Under the pieces are notes generated by a model that saw only the letters and a program-made list of their open reading frames with translations, did not search any database and was not told the origin of the DNA. A stretch of DNA of 64,000 nucleotides from Cellulophaga tyrosinoxydans (GTDB lineage: Bacteria; Bacteroidota; Bacteroidia; Flavobacteriales; Flavobacteriaceae): positions 736,775-800,774 of the forward strand of contig NZ_FWXO01000001.1 in NCBI RefSeq assembly GCF_900176415.1, in the 5' to 3' direction. The first letter of the stretch is position 1. The number at the start of each line of letters is the position of its first letter. The translations under genes were made by a program, and so were the position numbers. Below, one piece after another: positions 26,511 to 35,428 of this stretch.

Positions 26511-27575
26511 TTAGTTTACAAAACCTTCTCTAGGCCCTCCAGACACAAATAAAGCTCTCATTCTATCATTTTGACCATTGGTAAACATATACATACAATC
26601 ATCTTGAACATAATCCATATAGTTCATGGTCATATCTGTACTTCTACAGTTTACAGTAGGGTAAGATGGACAATTATAATTTGGCGCATCGGAAGTTGGT
26701 GTGTCAGCCACAAAATCGTCTCTGTTACATCTTCCATCTCCCCAAATATGACGAAGGTTTAACCAATGTCCTACTTCATGGGTAGCTGTTCTACCATGCC
26801 CATAAATACCACCTGCATTAGTTTCTCCAAAAAAGTCGGTTCCTATTACCACTCCATCGGTTGCAGATGCACCTCCAGGAAATTGAGCATATCCTAATAT
26901 TCCACCACCAATTTCACACACCCATATATTTAAATTATTAGCAGTATCTGTTGCATCGATACCTCCTTGCGAAGCAAATTTCATGGCATCATTAGTGCCC
27001 CATGAACTTACTGAAGAAGTTTTTCTAATAACTGCACCTCTTGTAAAAGTAATATCAATATCCGCTACAGCAACAGCAAATTCAGATGGTATACTACTTG
27101 TTCTTGAATTGTTATTATTAAAATCCTCATTCAAAATTGCTATTTGAGAATTTATTTGTGCATCGGTTACTTTTCCTGGGCTTGATTCAATAATGTTAAT
27201 CACCACCGGTATTGTAATAGCACCTGTATAAATAGTTGGAGTGGTTCCGCCACCTCCACCAGATCCACCTCCTGGTTTACCTTTACCATTAGCTTTTAAA
27301 GCTATAGCTTTTCTAGTATTATACTCTATATCATACATTTTTTTTGATAAGCCAGGATTATTTTCTAATCTAAAAGCCAGATTATTCATAGAGTGACATT
27401 TATCAGCTCCTTGTACTGATTTTCCAGTCAAACTGCCTTCATCCTCCACAAGCAATGTAAAATCGGTCATGTCGACTTGTACTTCTTGAAAATCATTTGA
27501 ATTAGTATCCATTTGATCATTTTGGCATGCATATACCATGGCAAGCGTTGCTAGCCCCAAAACTACTTTTTTCAT
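26511..27575 (-). CDS. Pappalysin-like (M43) zinc metalloprotease lipoprotein
   Basis: A 354-residue protein with a lipoprotein signal (MKKVVLGLATLAMVYACQ; Cys about 17) and a glycine-rich linker (about 100-111). An M43-type catalytic domain follows. The zinc motif is HEVGHWLNLRHIWGD (HExxHxxGxxH form, with Asn in place of the usual Gly) and the Met-turn is TMNYMDYVQDDC. Cysteines around NRDDF, NYNCPSYPTVNCRS and DDCMYM suit the family's disulfides. No T9SS tail is present, so it is likely a surface or periplasm-facing lipoprotein. It lies between sufS and sufE but has its own terminator, so it is an independent unit. Confidence 0.9.
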   Translation of the reverse strand: MKKVVLGLATLAMVYACQNDQMDTNSNDFQEVQVDMTDFTLLVEDEGSLTGKSVQGADKCHSMNNLAFRLENNPGLSKKMYDIEYNTRKAIALKANGKGKPGGGSGGGGGTTPTIYTGAITIPVVINIIESSPGKVTDAQINSQIAILNEDFNNNNSRTSSIPSEFAVAVADIDITFTRGAVIRKTSSVSSWGTNDAMKFASQGGIDATDTANNLNIWVCEIGGGILGYAQFPGGASATDGVVIGTDFFGETNAGGIYGHGRTATHEVGHWLNLRHIWGDGRCNRDDFVADTPTSDAPNYNCPSYPTVNCRSTDMTMNYMDYVQDDCMYMFTNGQNDRMRALFVSGGPREGFVN

Positions 27576-27757
27576 AAAATTGTGATATTATTTGAATTAG
27601 TTACGGTTCAATATATAAATTTTTAACAAAAACTTAACTATAAGTTAGTTTTTTTGTAGGAAAAATAAAGTCAACCCCGGTGCATTTCATCGATGCAGAG
27701 GAACGTTTAAAGGGGAAAGTGGGACTAAAAAATAATATAGAATATTTATAAAAAAAA

Positions 27758-28984
27758 TTAAGAAAGCATAGATTTAGCTTTTTTAACTGCTTCTACCAAC
27801 ACATCTACTTCTTCCATAGTATTGTAAAAACTAAAACTTGCTCTTACGGTTCCTGGTATTTTAAAGAAATCCATAATGGGTTGTGCACAATGATGTCCGG
27901 TACGTACCGCTACACCTAATTTGTCTAAAATAGAACCAATATCATAAGGGTGAATAGCACCTACATTAAATGAAATTACCGCCGTTTTATTTTTAGCTGT
28001 TCCGTAGATTTTTAAACCTTCTATCGCTAAAAGTTTTTTCGTGGCATATTCTAAAAGTTCAAGCTCATAGGCAGCAATGGCATCAAAACCAATAGTATTC
28101 ATATAATCAAGTCCAGCTCCCATAGCAATTCCTCCGCAAATATTTGGTGTACCTGCTTCGAACTTATGGGGCAAATCAGCATAGGTAGTTTTATCGAAAG
28201 TCACTTGAGCTATCATTTCACCTCCGCCTTGATAAGGGGGTAACTTATTTAACCAAGCTTCTTTGCCATATAGTATTCCAACTCCTGTTGGTCCGCAAAT
28301 TTTATGTGCAGAAACGGTATAAAAATCCGCATCTAAAGCCTGTACATCTGCTTTTATATGCGGTGCTGCTTGAGCACCATCGATTAGGACAGCAGCTCCA
28401 AATTTGTGCGCATTAGCTATAATTTCCTTAACAGGATTAATGGTCCCCAATGCATTAGACACATGATTACAAAATACCAATTTTGTTTTATCTGAAAGCA
28501 ACTTGTAGTATTCGTCTATCAGTAATTCCCCATCCAAACTCATTGGAATTACTTTTAATTTGGCGCCTGTACGCTCACAAAGCATTTGCCAAGGAACTAT
28601 ATTGGAATGGTGTTCCATGGCTGAAACTATAATTTCGTCCTCTTTCTTTAAAAGAGAAGAGAATCCATTTGCTACAATGTTTATGCTATGTGTTGTCCCT
28701 GAGGTAAAAATTATTTCGTGAGATTTTGCTGCATTAAAATGTTTCTGAATTTTAATACGTGATTGCTCGTATTTATCCGTTGCTTCTTGAGAAAGCGCAT
28801 GAACACCACGGTGAATATTTGCATTATAATTACTGTAATAATCTACAATTACATCTATAACTTGCTTAGGGGTTTGTGATGTAGCTGCATTATCTAAATA
28901 AACCAAAGGTTTTCCGTTTACTTCTCTTTTAAGAATGGGAAAGTCTTCACGGATTTTTAATACATCAAATGCTGTCACAATCAT
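27758..28984 (-). CDS. sufS: SufS cysteine desulfurase
   Basis: A 408-residue PLP-dependent class V aminotransferase-fold enzyme. The PLP lysine is in FYTVSAHKICGPTGVG (about 227), the active-site cysteine in VRTGHHCAQPIMDFF (about 366), and EHHSNIVPWQ is present. It removes sulfur from L-cysteine as a persulfide for SufE. The ATG at 28984, four bases after the sufD stop, is preferred to the TTG at 28999 that lies inside sufD. Last of the contiguous sufB-C-D-S run. Confidence 0.97.
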   Translation of the reverse strand: MIVTAFDVLKIREDFPILKREVNGKPLVYLDNAATSQTPKQVIDVIVDYYSNYNANIHRGVHALSQEATDKYEQSRIKIQKHFNAAKSHEIIFTSGTTHSINIVANGFSSLLKKEDEIIVSAMEHHSNIVPWQMLCERTGAKLKVIPMSLDGELLIDEYYKLLSDKTKLVFCNHVSNALGTINPVKEIIANAHKFGAAVLIDGAQAAPHIKADVQALDADFYTVSAHKICGPTGVGILYGKEAWLNKLPPYQGGGEMIAQVTFDKTTYADLPHKFEAGTPNICGGIAMGAGLDYMNTIGFDAIAAYELELLEYATKKLLAIEGLKIYGTAKNKTAVISFNVGAIHPYDIGSILDKLGVAVRTGHHCAQPIMDFFKIPGTVRASFSFYNTMEEVDVLVEAVKKAKSMLS

Positions 28985-28988
28985 ATTT

Positions 28989-30305
28989 CTATAAATCAAA
29001 CCCTAAATTAACCCCCAATTTATTGGCAATTAATTTATTAATTCTTGTTTTTAATTCTGGTATACGAACGCTTTCTAAAACATTATTAGCAAAGGCGTAC
29101 ATTAACAATGCTCTTGCCTCCTTTTTTGGAATCCCTCTAGATTGTAAATAGAACAATGCATCTTCATCTAACTGACCTATAGTACACCCATGCGAACATT
29201 TAACATCATCGGCAAAAATTTCTAATTGCGGCTTGGTATTTATTGTTGCCTTATCACTTATAAGTATGTTATTGTTTTGTTGAAATGCATTGGTCTTCTG
29301 AGCCAATTTTTCTACGATAATTTTACCATTAAAAACACCAGTAGAATTCTCCCCGTAAATACTCTTATAATCTTGATGACTTTCGCAATTTGGCTCTATA
29401 TGATGTACTAAGGTATGATGATCCACATGTTGTTTATCGCCTAAAATAGTAACACCCTTCATCGTGGAATCTATATATTCCCCATTTTGGTAGAAATTTA
29501 GATTATTACGCGTAAGCTTACCGCCAAATGAAAAGGTATGTACTTTTACAACACTTTTATCTTTTTGATTGATATATGTATTGTCTATTAATGATGCATT
29601 AGCAGCATCATTTTGCACTTTGTAGTAATCTACTATGGCATTTTTAGCAGCAAATATTTCGGTAACTGTATTTGTTAAAACCTCATTAGTAGTTAAACTT
29701 TGATGGCGTTCTATAATTTGCACCTCAGCATTTTCTTCTACTATAATTAAATTACGAGGTTGCAACATTAAAGTTGCTTCATTACCTGTTGCAAAATGTA
29801 AAATTTCGATTGGCTTTTTTGGCATTTTGTTCTTAGGGATATAAATATAAGCTCCCTCTTTACTAAATGCTGTGTTTAATGTAGTTAGCGACTCATCTTT
29901 AGAAGCCACTTTATTAAAATAAACATCGATAATTTGCTTGTACATAGGCTTATTTAAAGCCGAACTCATCAAACAAATATCTACGCCATCATGTGTTGTT
30001 TCAGATAAATTTGAGCTGAAAATACCATCAATGAAAACTATTTTATAGGTGTCTATTTCATTGATAAAGTATTTTTTTACTTCTCTATATTCTAAAGCAT
30101 TAACCTCTTTCGGAAAAATACTGAAATCTATTTTCTGCAGGTTATTTAAAGAAGTATACTTCCAAGCTTCCTCTTTTTTAGTAGGAAACCCTTTTGCTTC
30201 AAAATTCTTCATTGCTTCTGAGCGTACTTCATGAACAGGATGATCTACATCAACATTGTTCTCAAAAGCCATAAATGAAGAAATTAATTTTTCTTTTAAA
30301 CTCAT
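28989..30305 (-). CDS. sufD: SufD Fe-S scaffold subunit
   Basis: A 438-residue SufD with the core beta-helix signature regions HHIEPNCESHQDYKSIYGEN and KPQLEIFADDVKCSHGCTIGQLDEDALFYLQSRGI. SufD joins SufB and SufC in the scaffold that builds [4Fe-4S] clusters and has a role in iron supply. It lies between sufC and sufS on the same strand; the sufS start is four bases after its stop. Confidence 0.96.
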   Translation of the reverse strand: MSLKEKLISSFMAFENNVDVDHPVHEVRSEAMKNFEAKGFPTKKEEAWKYTSLNNLQKIDFSIFPKEVNALEYREVKKYFINEIDTYKIVFIDGIFSSNLSETTHDGVDICLMSSALNKPMYKQIIDVYFNKVASKDESLTTLNTAFSKEGAYIYIPKNKMPKKPIEILHFATGNEATLMLQPRNLIIVEENAEVQIIERHQSLTTNEVLTNTVTEIFAAKNAIVDYYKVQNDAANASLIDNTYINQKDKSVVKVHTFSFGGKLTRNNLNFYQNGEYIDSTMKGVTILGDKQHVDHHTLVHHIEPNCESHQDYKSIYGENSTGVFNGKIIVEKLAQKTNAFQQNNNILISDKATINTKPQLEIFADDVKCSHGCTIGQLDEDALFYLQSRGIPKKEARALLMYAFANNVLESVRIPELKTRINKLIANKLGVNLGFDL

Positions 30306-30384
30306 TTTTTTAAGTATTAAGTAGTGTGTTTTAAGTATAAAGTTTAAGCTTATCTAAAATAGCGCTTTAGACTTTTTAACCTAT

Positions 30385-31137
30385 TTAGACCACTGCTTGA
30401 TTTTTTAGCCAATCGTATCCTTTTTCTTCTAATTCTAAAGCCAATTCTTTACCTCCAGATTTAACAATTTTTCCATTATGTAAAACATGAACAAAATCAG
30501 GCACTATATAGTCCAATAATCTTTGGTAATGCGTAATTACAATAATTGCATTGTCTTTACTTTTTAGTTTATTAACACCATTTGCTACAATACGTAGTGC
30601 ATCAATATCTAATCCAGAATCGGTTTCATCTAGTATTGCCAATTTAGGCTCTAACATGGCCATCTGAAAAATTTCATTACGCTTTTTCTCACCTCCTGAA
30701 AAACCTTCATTTAAAGAACGAGATAAAAACTTACGATCTATTTCTAGCATTTCAGATTTTTCGCGAATTAATTTCAGCATTTCATTTGCTGGCATATCTT
30801 CCAATCCTTTAGCCTTACGGCCTTCGTTTATGGCAGTTTTCATGAAATTGGTTACAGAAACTCCAGGAATTTCTACAGGATACTGAAAAGAAAGAAACAC
30901 GCCTTTGTGTGCACGTTCTTCTGGAGCAACATCTTCTAAATTCTCACCGTCTAAAACAACTTCGCCTTCGGTTACTTCAAATTCTTCTTTTCCAGCAATT
31001 ACAGAAGCTAAAGTACTTTTACCAGATCCGTTTGGACCCATAATCGCATGTACTTCACCAGCCTTAACTTCTAAATTAATTCCTTTTAATATTTCCTTAT
31101 CTTCTACGCTAGCGTGTAGATTTTTTATTTGTAACAT
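30385..31137 (-). CDS. sufC: SufC ATPase
   Basis: A 250-residue ABC-type ATPase without membrane partner. Walker A is GPNGSGKST (about 35-43), the signature FSGGEKKRNE (about 145-154), and Walker B LAILDETDSGLDID. It drives conformational change in SufBCD. Eighty bases separate it from sufD, and the four-helix-bundle gene separates it from sufB. Confidence 0.97.
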   Translation of the reverse strand: MLQIKNLHASVEDKEILKGINLEVKAGEVHAIMGPNGSGKSTLASVIAGKEEFEVTEGEVVLDGENLEDVAPEERAHKGVFLSFQYPVEIPGVSVTNFMKTAINEGRKAKGLEDMPANEMLKLIREKSEMLEIDRKFLSRSLNEGFSGGEKKRNEIFQMAMLEPKLAILDETDSGLDIDALRIVANGVNKLKSKDNAIIVITHYQRLLDYIVPDFVHVLHNGKIVKSGGKELALELEEKGYDWLKNQAVV

Positions 31138-31642
31138 CCTTAATTTTAGTTTAAAGTTTTAGGTTTAAAGTTGTTTAAACTTTGTACCCTTAAATTCATT
31201 ATTGTTTAAATATGTAATAAAATTATTTATTTTTCCACTTAATTTTTCATAATCCGAAACAAGTAATTCAAATTTATCTTTATCAATATAATTATTATCA
31301 AATACTCGATATAATTGTGATCTACTCTCCCCAGCAGAACCTTTTGCAATTGATAAAAATTGTCTAAATTCTAAATTTCCATTTCTTTCAAACCCTTCCG
31401 CTATATTATCCATTACCGAACCAGAAGAGGCTTTAATCTGACTTCTTAATCTAAAATCTGATTTTAAATTTGTTTCATTTGAAATTGCAATAATAGCAGT
31501 TGACAATCTTCGTGCTTCTTGCCAAATTTCTAAATCTTCAAATTTTTTTACAGTTGCCATTTTAAATTCTAATTTATGACTTAAAGTTTATATTGTTTAA
31601 CCTTAATCATTAAACAAATTTTTTAAACTTTAAACAAAAATT
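31138..31642. repeat. TTTAAAC-type AT-rich repeats flanking the four-helix-bundle gene
   Basis: Both flanks of the 31165-31560 gene hold runs of TTTAAAGTT/AACTTTAAA motifs: TTTAAAGTTTTAGGTTTAAAGTTGTTTAAACTTT at about 31150-31183, and GTTTAAC, ATTAAACAAA, TTTTTTAAACTTTAAAC at about 31590-31640. These recurrent words lie in both orientations and mark the gene as a separate insert between sufB and sufC. Confidence 0.45.
31165..31560 (-). CDS. Four-helix bundle protein (S23/IVS-encoded family)
   Basis: A 131-residue protein of the four-helix-bundle family first seen in 23S rRNA intervening sequences: FEDLEIWQEARRLSTAIIAIS start, RSQIKASSGSVMDNIAEGFERN in the middle and FRQFLSIAKGSAGESRSQLY. The family forms small pentameric bundles; its cellular role is unclear. 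It sits between sufB and sufC with AT-rich repeats at both flanks. That makes it an insert in an otherwise conserved operon rather than a SUF component. Confidence 0.92.
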   Translation of the reverse strand: MATVKKFEDLEIWQEARRLSTAIIAISNETNLKSDFRLRSQIKASSGSVMDNIAEGFERNGNLEFRQFLSIAKGSAGESRSQLYRVFDNNYIDKDKFELLVSDYEKLSGKINNFITYLNNNEFKGTKFKQL

Positions 31643-33088
31643 CTACCCTACCGATCCTTCTAAGCTAATTTCTAAAAGTTTTTGAGCTTCAACAGCAAAT
31701 TCCATTGGTAATTTATTTAATACTTCTTTACTAAAACCATTTACAATTAATGCAATGGCTTTTTCTGTTGGAATTCCTCTTTGATTGCAATAGAAAATTT
31801 GATCTTCACCAATTTTACTTGTGGTGGCTTCATGTTCTATTTGCGCTGTTTTATTTTTAGCTTCTATATAAGGGAACGTATGTGCTCCACATTCATTACC
31901 CATTAGAAGTGAATCGCACTGCGAGAAGTTACGAGCATTGTCTGCTCTGCTGCTCACTTGTACTAAACCTCTGTAACTATTTTGTGATTTACCAGCAGAA
32001 ATACCCTTAGAAATAATAGTACTTCTGGTATTCTTTCCTAAATGAATCATTTTTGTACCTGTATCTGCCTGTTGAAAATTATTGGTAACGGCTATAGAAT
32101 AAAATTCACCGATAGAATTGTCACCTTTTAAAACACATGAAGGATATTTCCAGGTAACCGCAGAACCTGTTTCTACTTGTGTCCAAGATACTTTTGCATT
32201 TTTCTCGCATAAAGCTCTTTTGGTTACAAAATTATATACCCCACCTTTACCTTCTTTGTTTCCTGGAAACCAGTTTTGAACGGTAGAATACTTTATCTCT
32301 GCATTATCTAAAGCAATTAATTCTACAACAGCAGCGTGCAATTGGTTCTCATCTCTAGATGGTGCTGTACAACCTTCTAAATAACTTACATAACTACCTT
32401 CGTCAGCAATTACTAAGGTTCTCTCGAACTGACCAGTTCCCGCCTGATTAATTCTAAAATAGGTTGATAATTCCATTGGACAACGAACACCTTTAGGAAT
32501 GTAACAGAAACTTCCATCGGAGAATACTGCAGAATTTAACGCCGCGTAAAAGTTGTCTTTTTGAGGCACCACCGAGCCTATATACTTTTTAACTAATTCT
32601 GGATGTTCTTTTATTGCTTCGGAAATGGAACAGAAAATAATTCCTTTTTCCGCTAAAGTCTTTTTAAATGTAGTGGCAACAGAAACAGAATCCATTACTA
32701 TATCTACAGCAACATTCTGTAATTTCTTTTGTTCATCCACAGATATACCTAATTTCTTATACATCTCTAGCAATTCAGGATCTACATCGTCTAAAGATTT
32801 ATTAGGATCTGCTTTCTTTGGTGCTGAATAATATGAAATAGCTTGAAAATCTGGTTTTGTATAATGAACATTTGCCCATTCTGGTTCCACCATTTCTTTC
32901 CAAATTTTGAAAGACTCTAAACGCCATAGCGTCATCCATTCTGGTTCTTCTTTCTTTTTAGAAATAGCAATTACTATATCTTCATTTAAACCAATAGGGA
33001 AAGTCTCAGACTCAATATCTGTATAAAATCCATATTCATACTCTTTGGATTCTAGTTCTTTTTTTAATTCTTCTTCTGTATATGCCAT
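31643..33088 (-). CDS. sufB: SufB Fe-S scaffold subunit
   Basis: A 481-residue SufB, with [17 protein letters not shown] near the N-terminus, [48 protein letters not shown], and the C-terminal [21 protein letters not shown]. The conserved cysteines and Glu of SufB (the C-x-x-E cluster region) are present. It is the main scaffold on which [4Fe-4S] is built. It is the first full suf gene after the sufA-like gene. Confidence 0.97.
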   Translation of the reverse strand: MAYTEEELKKELESKEYEYGFYTDIESETFPIGLNEDIVIAISKKKEEPEWMTLWRLESFKIWKEMVEPEWANVHYTKPDFQAISYYSAPKKADPNKSLDDVDPELLEMYKKLGISVDEQKKLQNVAVDIVMDSVSVATTFKKTLAEKGIIFCSISEAIKEHPELVKKYIGSVVPQKDNFYAALNSAVFSDGSFCYIPKGVRCPMELSTYFRINQAGTGQFERTLVIADEGSYVSYLEGCTAPSRDENQLHAAVVELIALDNAEIKYSTVQNWFPGNKEGKGGVYNFVTKRALCEKNAKVSWTQVETGSAVTWKYPSCVLKGDNSIGEFYSIAVTNNFQQADTGTKMIHLGKNTRSTIISKGISAGKSQNSYRGLVQVSSRADNARNFSQCDSLLMGNECGAHTFPYIEAKNKTAQIEHEATTSKIGEDQIFYCNQRGIPTEKAIALIVNGFSKEVLNKLPMEFAVEAQKLLEISLEGSVG

Positions 33089-33094
33089 AATATA

Positions 33095-33184
33095 GCCCTC
33101 TTTAATCCCCCAAAGAGGGAATTTTACATTCTTTAATATTTTTCGCTCCCCTATCTATAGTTCCCCCTTTGGGGGTTAGGGGGC
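33095..33184. repeat. Pair of inverted C/G-rich intergenic repeats
   Basis: GCCCTCTTTAATCCCCCAAAGAGGGAA (33095-33121) and TTCCCCCTTTGGGGGTTAGGGGGC (33161-33184) are inverted copies of one element. They lie in the 100-base space between sufB and the sufA-like gene. Each copy has its own stem (CCCTCTTT/AAAGAGGG; CCCCC/GGGGG). Similar text recurs at 12459 and 48153. They may form a large hairpin in the mRNA. Confidence 0.7.
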
Positions 33185-33187
33185 TTT

Positions 33188-33517
33188 TTATAGAGAGAAA
33201 CTCTCTCCACATCCGCAGGTGCGTTGTGCGTTTGGATTGTTAAACACAAAACCTTTACCATTTAGACCACCTGAATATTCTAAAATAGTACCAACCAGAT
33301 ATAAAAAACTCTTCTTCTCTACGATAATACGTATGTCATTATCTTCAAAAATTTTATCGGTCTCGCCTATTTGGTTGTCAAATTTTAGTTCGTATGATAA
33401 CCCACTACAACCACCACTTTTTACGCCAACTCTAACGTAATCTTTAGACGCGTCAAAACCCTCATCTTCCATAAGCGAGATGACTCTTTTTTTTGCCGTT
33501 TCTGATACTTGAATCAT
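33188..33517 (-). CDS. A-type Fe-S carrier (SufA/IscA/ErpA family)
   Basis: A 109-residue HesB/IscA-family protein with the three conserved cysteines: VKSGGCSGLSYELKF (Cys about 36) and RTCGCGESF at the end (CGCG form). It carries or delivers Fe-S clusters from the SufBCD scaffold. It is the first gene of the minus-strand suf block, with a -7 element 30 bases upstream. Family assignment is firm; which of SufA or ErpA it is cannot be said from sequence. Confidence 0.93.
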   Translation of the reverse strand: MIQVSETAKKRVISLMEDEGFDASKDYVRVGVKSGGCSGLSYELKFDNQIGETDKIFEDNDIRIIVEKKSFLYLVGTILEYSGGLNGKGFVFNNPNAQRTCGCGESFSL

Positions 33518-33546
33518 ACTTAATTGGATTTGTTCTAAATAATTTA

Positions 33547-33554
33547 CAAATATA
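33547..33554 (-). promoter_or_regulatory. -7 element TATATTTG of the suf operon
   Basis: An exact TAnnTTTG match on the minus strand 30 bases before the ATG of the sufA-like gene. No convincing -33 TTTG at the expected distance, which may mean an activator-dependent promoter. Confidence 0.5.
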
Positions 33555-33695
33555 AGCTATAAGTCGCTTTTTTCCATATTTACTAACATTAATATAACGT
33601 ATAGTTCTATAACCGTTACTTATCGCCTAATAAAAGCCAATAATTCTCCCTGAGTTTATCTTTAAAAAATCGTATCATTTTTAGGGAATACTATG

Positions 33696-33703
33696 TATTT
33701 TTG
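33696..33703 (+). promoter_or_regulatory. -7 element TATTTTTG directly before thiL
   Basis: TATTTTTG is followed after four bases (CAGC) by the ATG at 33708. With the usual distance from a -7 box to the start of transcription, the mRNA would begin at or next to the ATG, i.e. leaderless. Confidence 0.5.
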
Positions 33704-33707
33704 CAGC

Positions 33708-34754
33708 ATGATAGAAGATAAAGATCCTAAAAAAACTGCTTTGCAAGAGCTTGGTGAGTTTCAATTGATAAAACATCTAACTAAAGATTTTGCAATTACT
33801 AATGCATCAACCCTAAAAGGTATAGGTGATGATGCTGCTGTTCTAGATTTAAAAGATAAAAAGACAGTTCTGTCTACCGATTTATTAGTTGAAGGAATTC
33901 ATTTTGATTTAAGTTACATGCCGCTTAAGCATTTAGGCTATAAAGCAGTGATGGTTAATTTATCCGATATCTATGCCATGAATGCTGTGGCAACACAAAT
34001 TACCGTATCCATTGCTGTATCTAACAGGTTTCCTCTTGAAGCTTTGGAAGAATTATATGCCGGAATTGAGTTAGCAACAAAAAGCTTTAATGTAGATTTA
34101 ATTGGCGGTGACACCACATCCTCAAAAACGGGTTTGCTCATAAGCATTACTGCAATTGGCGTAGCTAATGACAATGAAATTGCCTATAGAAGTGGCGCAA
34201 AACCACATGATTTGTTAGTGGTTACAGGAGATTTAGGTGGAGCATACATGGGATTACAAGTTTTAGAACGCGAGAAAGCAGTTTTTAAAGTCAACCCAAA
34301 TAGTCAGCCAGACTTAGAGCCTTACACATATATTGTTGAAAGGCAATTAAAACCAGAGGCACGTAAAGATATTGTTGAATTGTTAAAACAGTTAGAGGTT
34401 ACACCAACAGCTATGATTGATATTAGCGACGGACTTTCTTCTGAAATTTTGCATTTATGTGAACAAAGTAATGTTGGTTGCGATTTATATGAAGATAAAA
34501 TTCCGTTAGATCCAACAGTCATTTCTGCTTGCGAAGAGTTTTCAATAGATAGCACACTCGTAGCGTTAAGCGGTGGTGAAGATTATGAATTGCTATTTAC
34601 TATTGATCAAAAGGATTTTGATAAAATAAAAGGGAATCCAAATTTAACGGTTATTGGTCATATGACTGATGCGAGTTTAGGCGCCAATATGGTGACTAGA
34701 AGTGGTTCAAAAATTGGATTAACTGCCCAAGGTTGGAATTCTTTTAAGGAATAG
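33708..34754 (+). CDS. thiL: Thiamine-monophosphate kinase
   Basis: A 348-residue kinase that phosphorylates thiamine phosphate to thiamine diphosphate. The N-terminal block has GEFQLIKHLT and GIGDDAAVLD, the metal-binding DLLVEGIHFD, and the later motifs DLIGGDTTSSKTG and MIDISDGLSSEIL, then LSGGEDYELLFT. These are the conserved ThiL segments. The ATG at 33708 is preferred to the ATG at 33693 because the promoter box lies between them. No TPP riboswitch is visible upstream. Single gene. Confidence 0.95.
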   Translation: MIEDKDPKKTALQELGEFQLIKHLTKDFAITNASTLKGIGDDAAVLDLKDKKTVLSTDLLVEGIHFDLSYMPLKHLGYKAVMVNLSDIYAMNAVATQITVSIAVSNRFPLEALEELYAGIELATKSFNVDLIGGDTTSSKTGLLISITAIGVANDNEIAYRSGAKPHDLLVVTGDLGGAYMGLQVLEREKAVFKVNPNSQPDLEPYTYIVERQLKPEARKDIVELLKQLEVTPTAMIDISDGLSSEILHLCEQSNVGCDLYEDKIPLDPTVISACEEFSIDSTLVALSGGEDYELLFTIDQKDFDKIKGNPNLTVIGHMTDASLGANMVTRSGSKIGLTAQGWNSFKE

Positions 34755-34797
34755 GTTAAAAAAAAGAATTCCCAAAAACAAACAATAACATTTACTC

Positions 34798-34818
34798 AGG
34801 TCATAGGGCACATGACCT
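34798..34818 (+). terminator. Hairpin after thiL
   Basis: AGGTCAT (34798-34804) and ATGACCT (34812-34818) pair around a seven-base loop, 44 bases after the thiL stop. No T-run follows, so it is at best a weak terminator. Confidence 0.35.
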
Positions 34819-34898
34819 TAGTATCATCATTATATTTTTAGGAATAACTTTAGAATTTCTAAATCACTCAGGATTGAAATCCGTTTTGCCAAGCATAA

Positions 34899-35153
34899 TT
34901 ACGCCACTTGTTGGTGTGACGAACGATGTCTTTTTTGATACAAATTTTCTAATGTTGCATTAATATCTTGCATTTCTGGTGTTAGGCTAGATAGCCTACC
35001 ATTTGCATCAGTTGTTACTTGCTTTTCGCAATGGATACATTTGTATTCTTTAATATGAGAAGTTACTTTTCTGGATATAGTGTAATGGTGTCCGAAAATG
35101 GAGCAGCAGAATGTATTAAATCTGGAGCCACAGTTAGATAGTACTTTTTTCAT
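34899..35153 (-). CDS. Small cysteine-rich protein, possible zinc ribbon
   Basis: An 84-residue protein with cysteine pairs at SNCGSRFNTFCCSIFGHHY (about 8-24) and the C-x-x-C motif YKCIHCEK (about 38-45). The remainder is polar and helical. The CxxC pair and preceding His/Cys suit a zinc ribbon. I recall related short proteins in flavobacteria but no function. It runs opposite to thiL and brnQ and is a single gene. Confidence 0.65.
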   Translation of the reverse strand: MKKVLSNCGSRFNTFCCSIFGHHYTISRKVTSHIKEYKCIHCEKQVTTDANGRLSSLTPEMQDINATLENLYQKRHRSSHQQVA

Positions 35154-35428
35154 AGGTTAATTTTTAATACTGCAAATAAGTTTTGGGAACTTAAAAATTG
35201 CAATTTGTTATGTTGTTATTTGGGGTGATATACTTTTACTGTCGAATACTTTTGTAATTGCTTTATTTTAAGAACGATACAACTACTCATTTTATTGAAT
35301 GGTTCCTTAAAAAAATTTGAACAAAACGACAATCAGAATGTTTTTTCGTTTAAATGCACAAATCATCGACAAAAGACATGGCTAATCCTCTAGAATTTCG
35401 AGTATCTTTCCAGCATTTTAAAGACCCT

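Noticed and set aside
33555-33692. TPP riboswitch before thiL
   Set aside because: The conserved CTGAGA and ACCTGA words of the THI box do not occur in proper order; the mRNA also seems to start at the ATG.
35354-35428. N-terminal extension of BrnQ from ATG 35354
   Set aside because: The added 25 residues are non-hydrophobic, and the family normally begins a few residues before the first membrane segment; kept as a possible alternative only.
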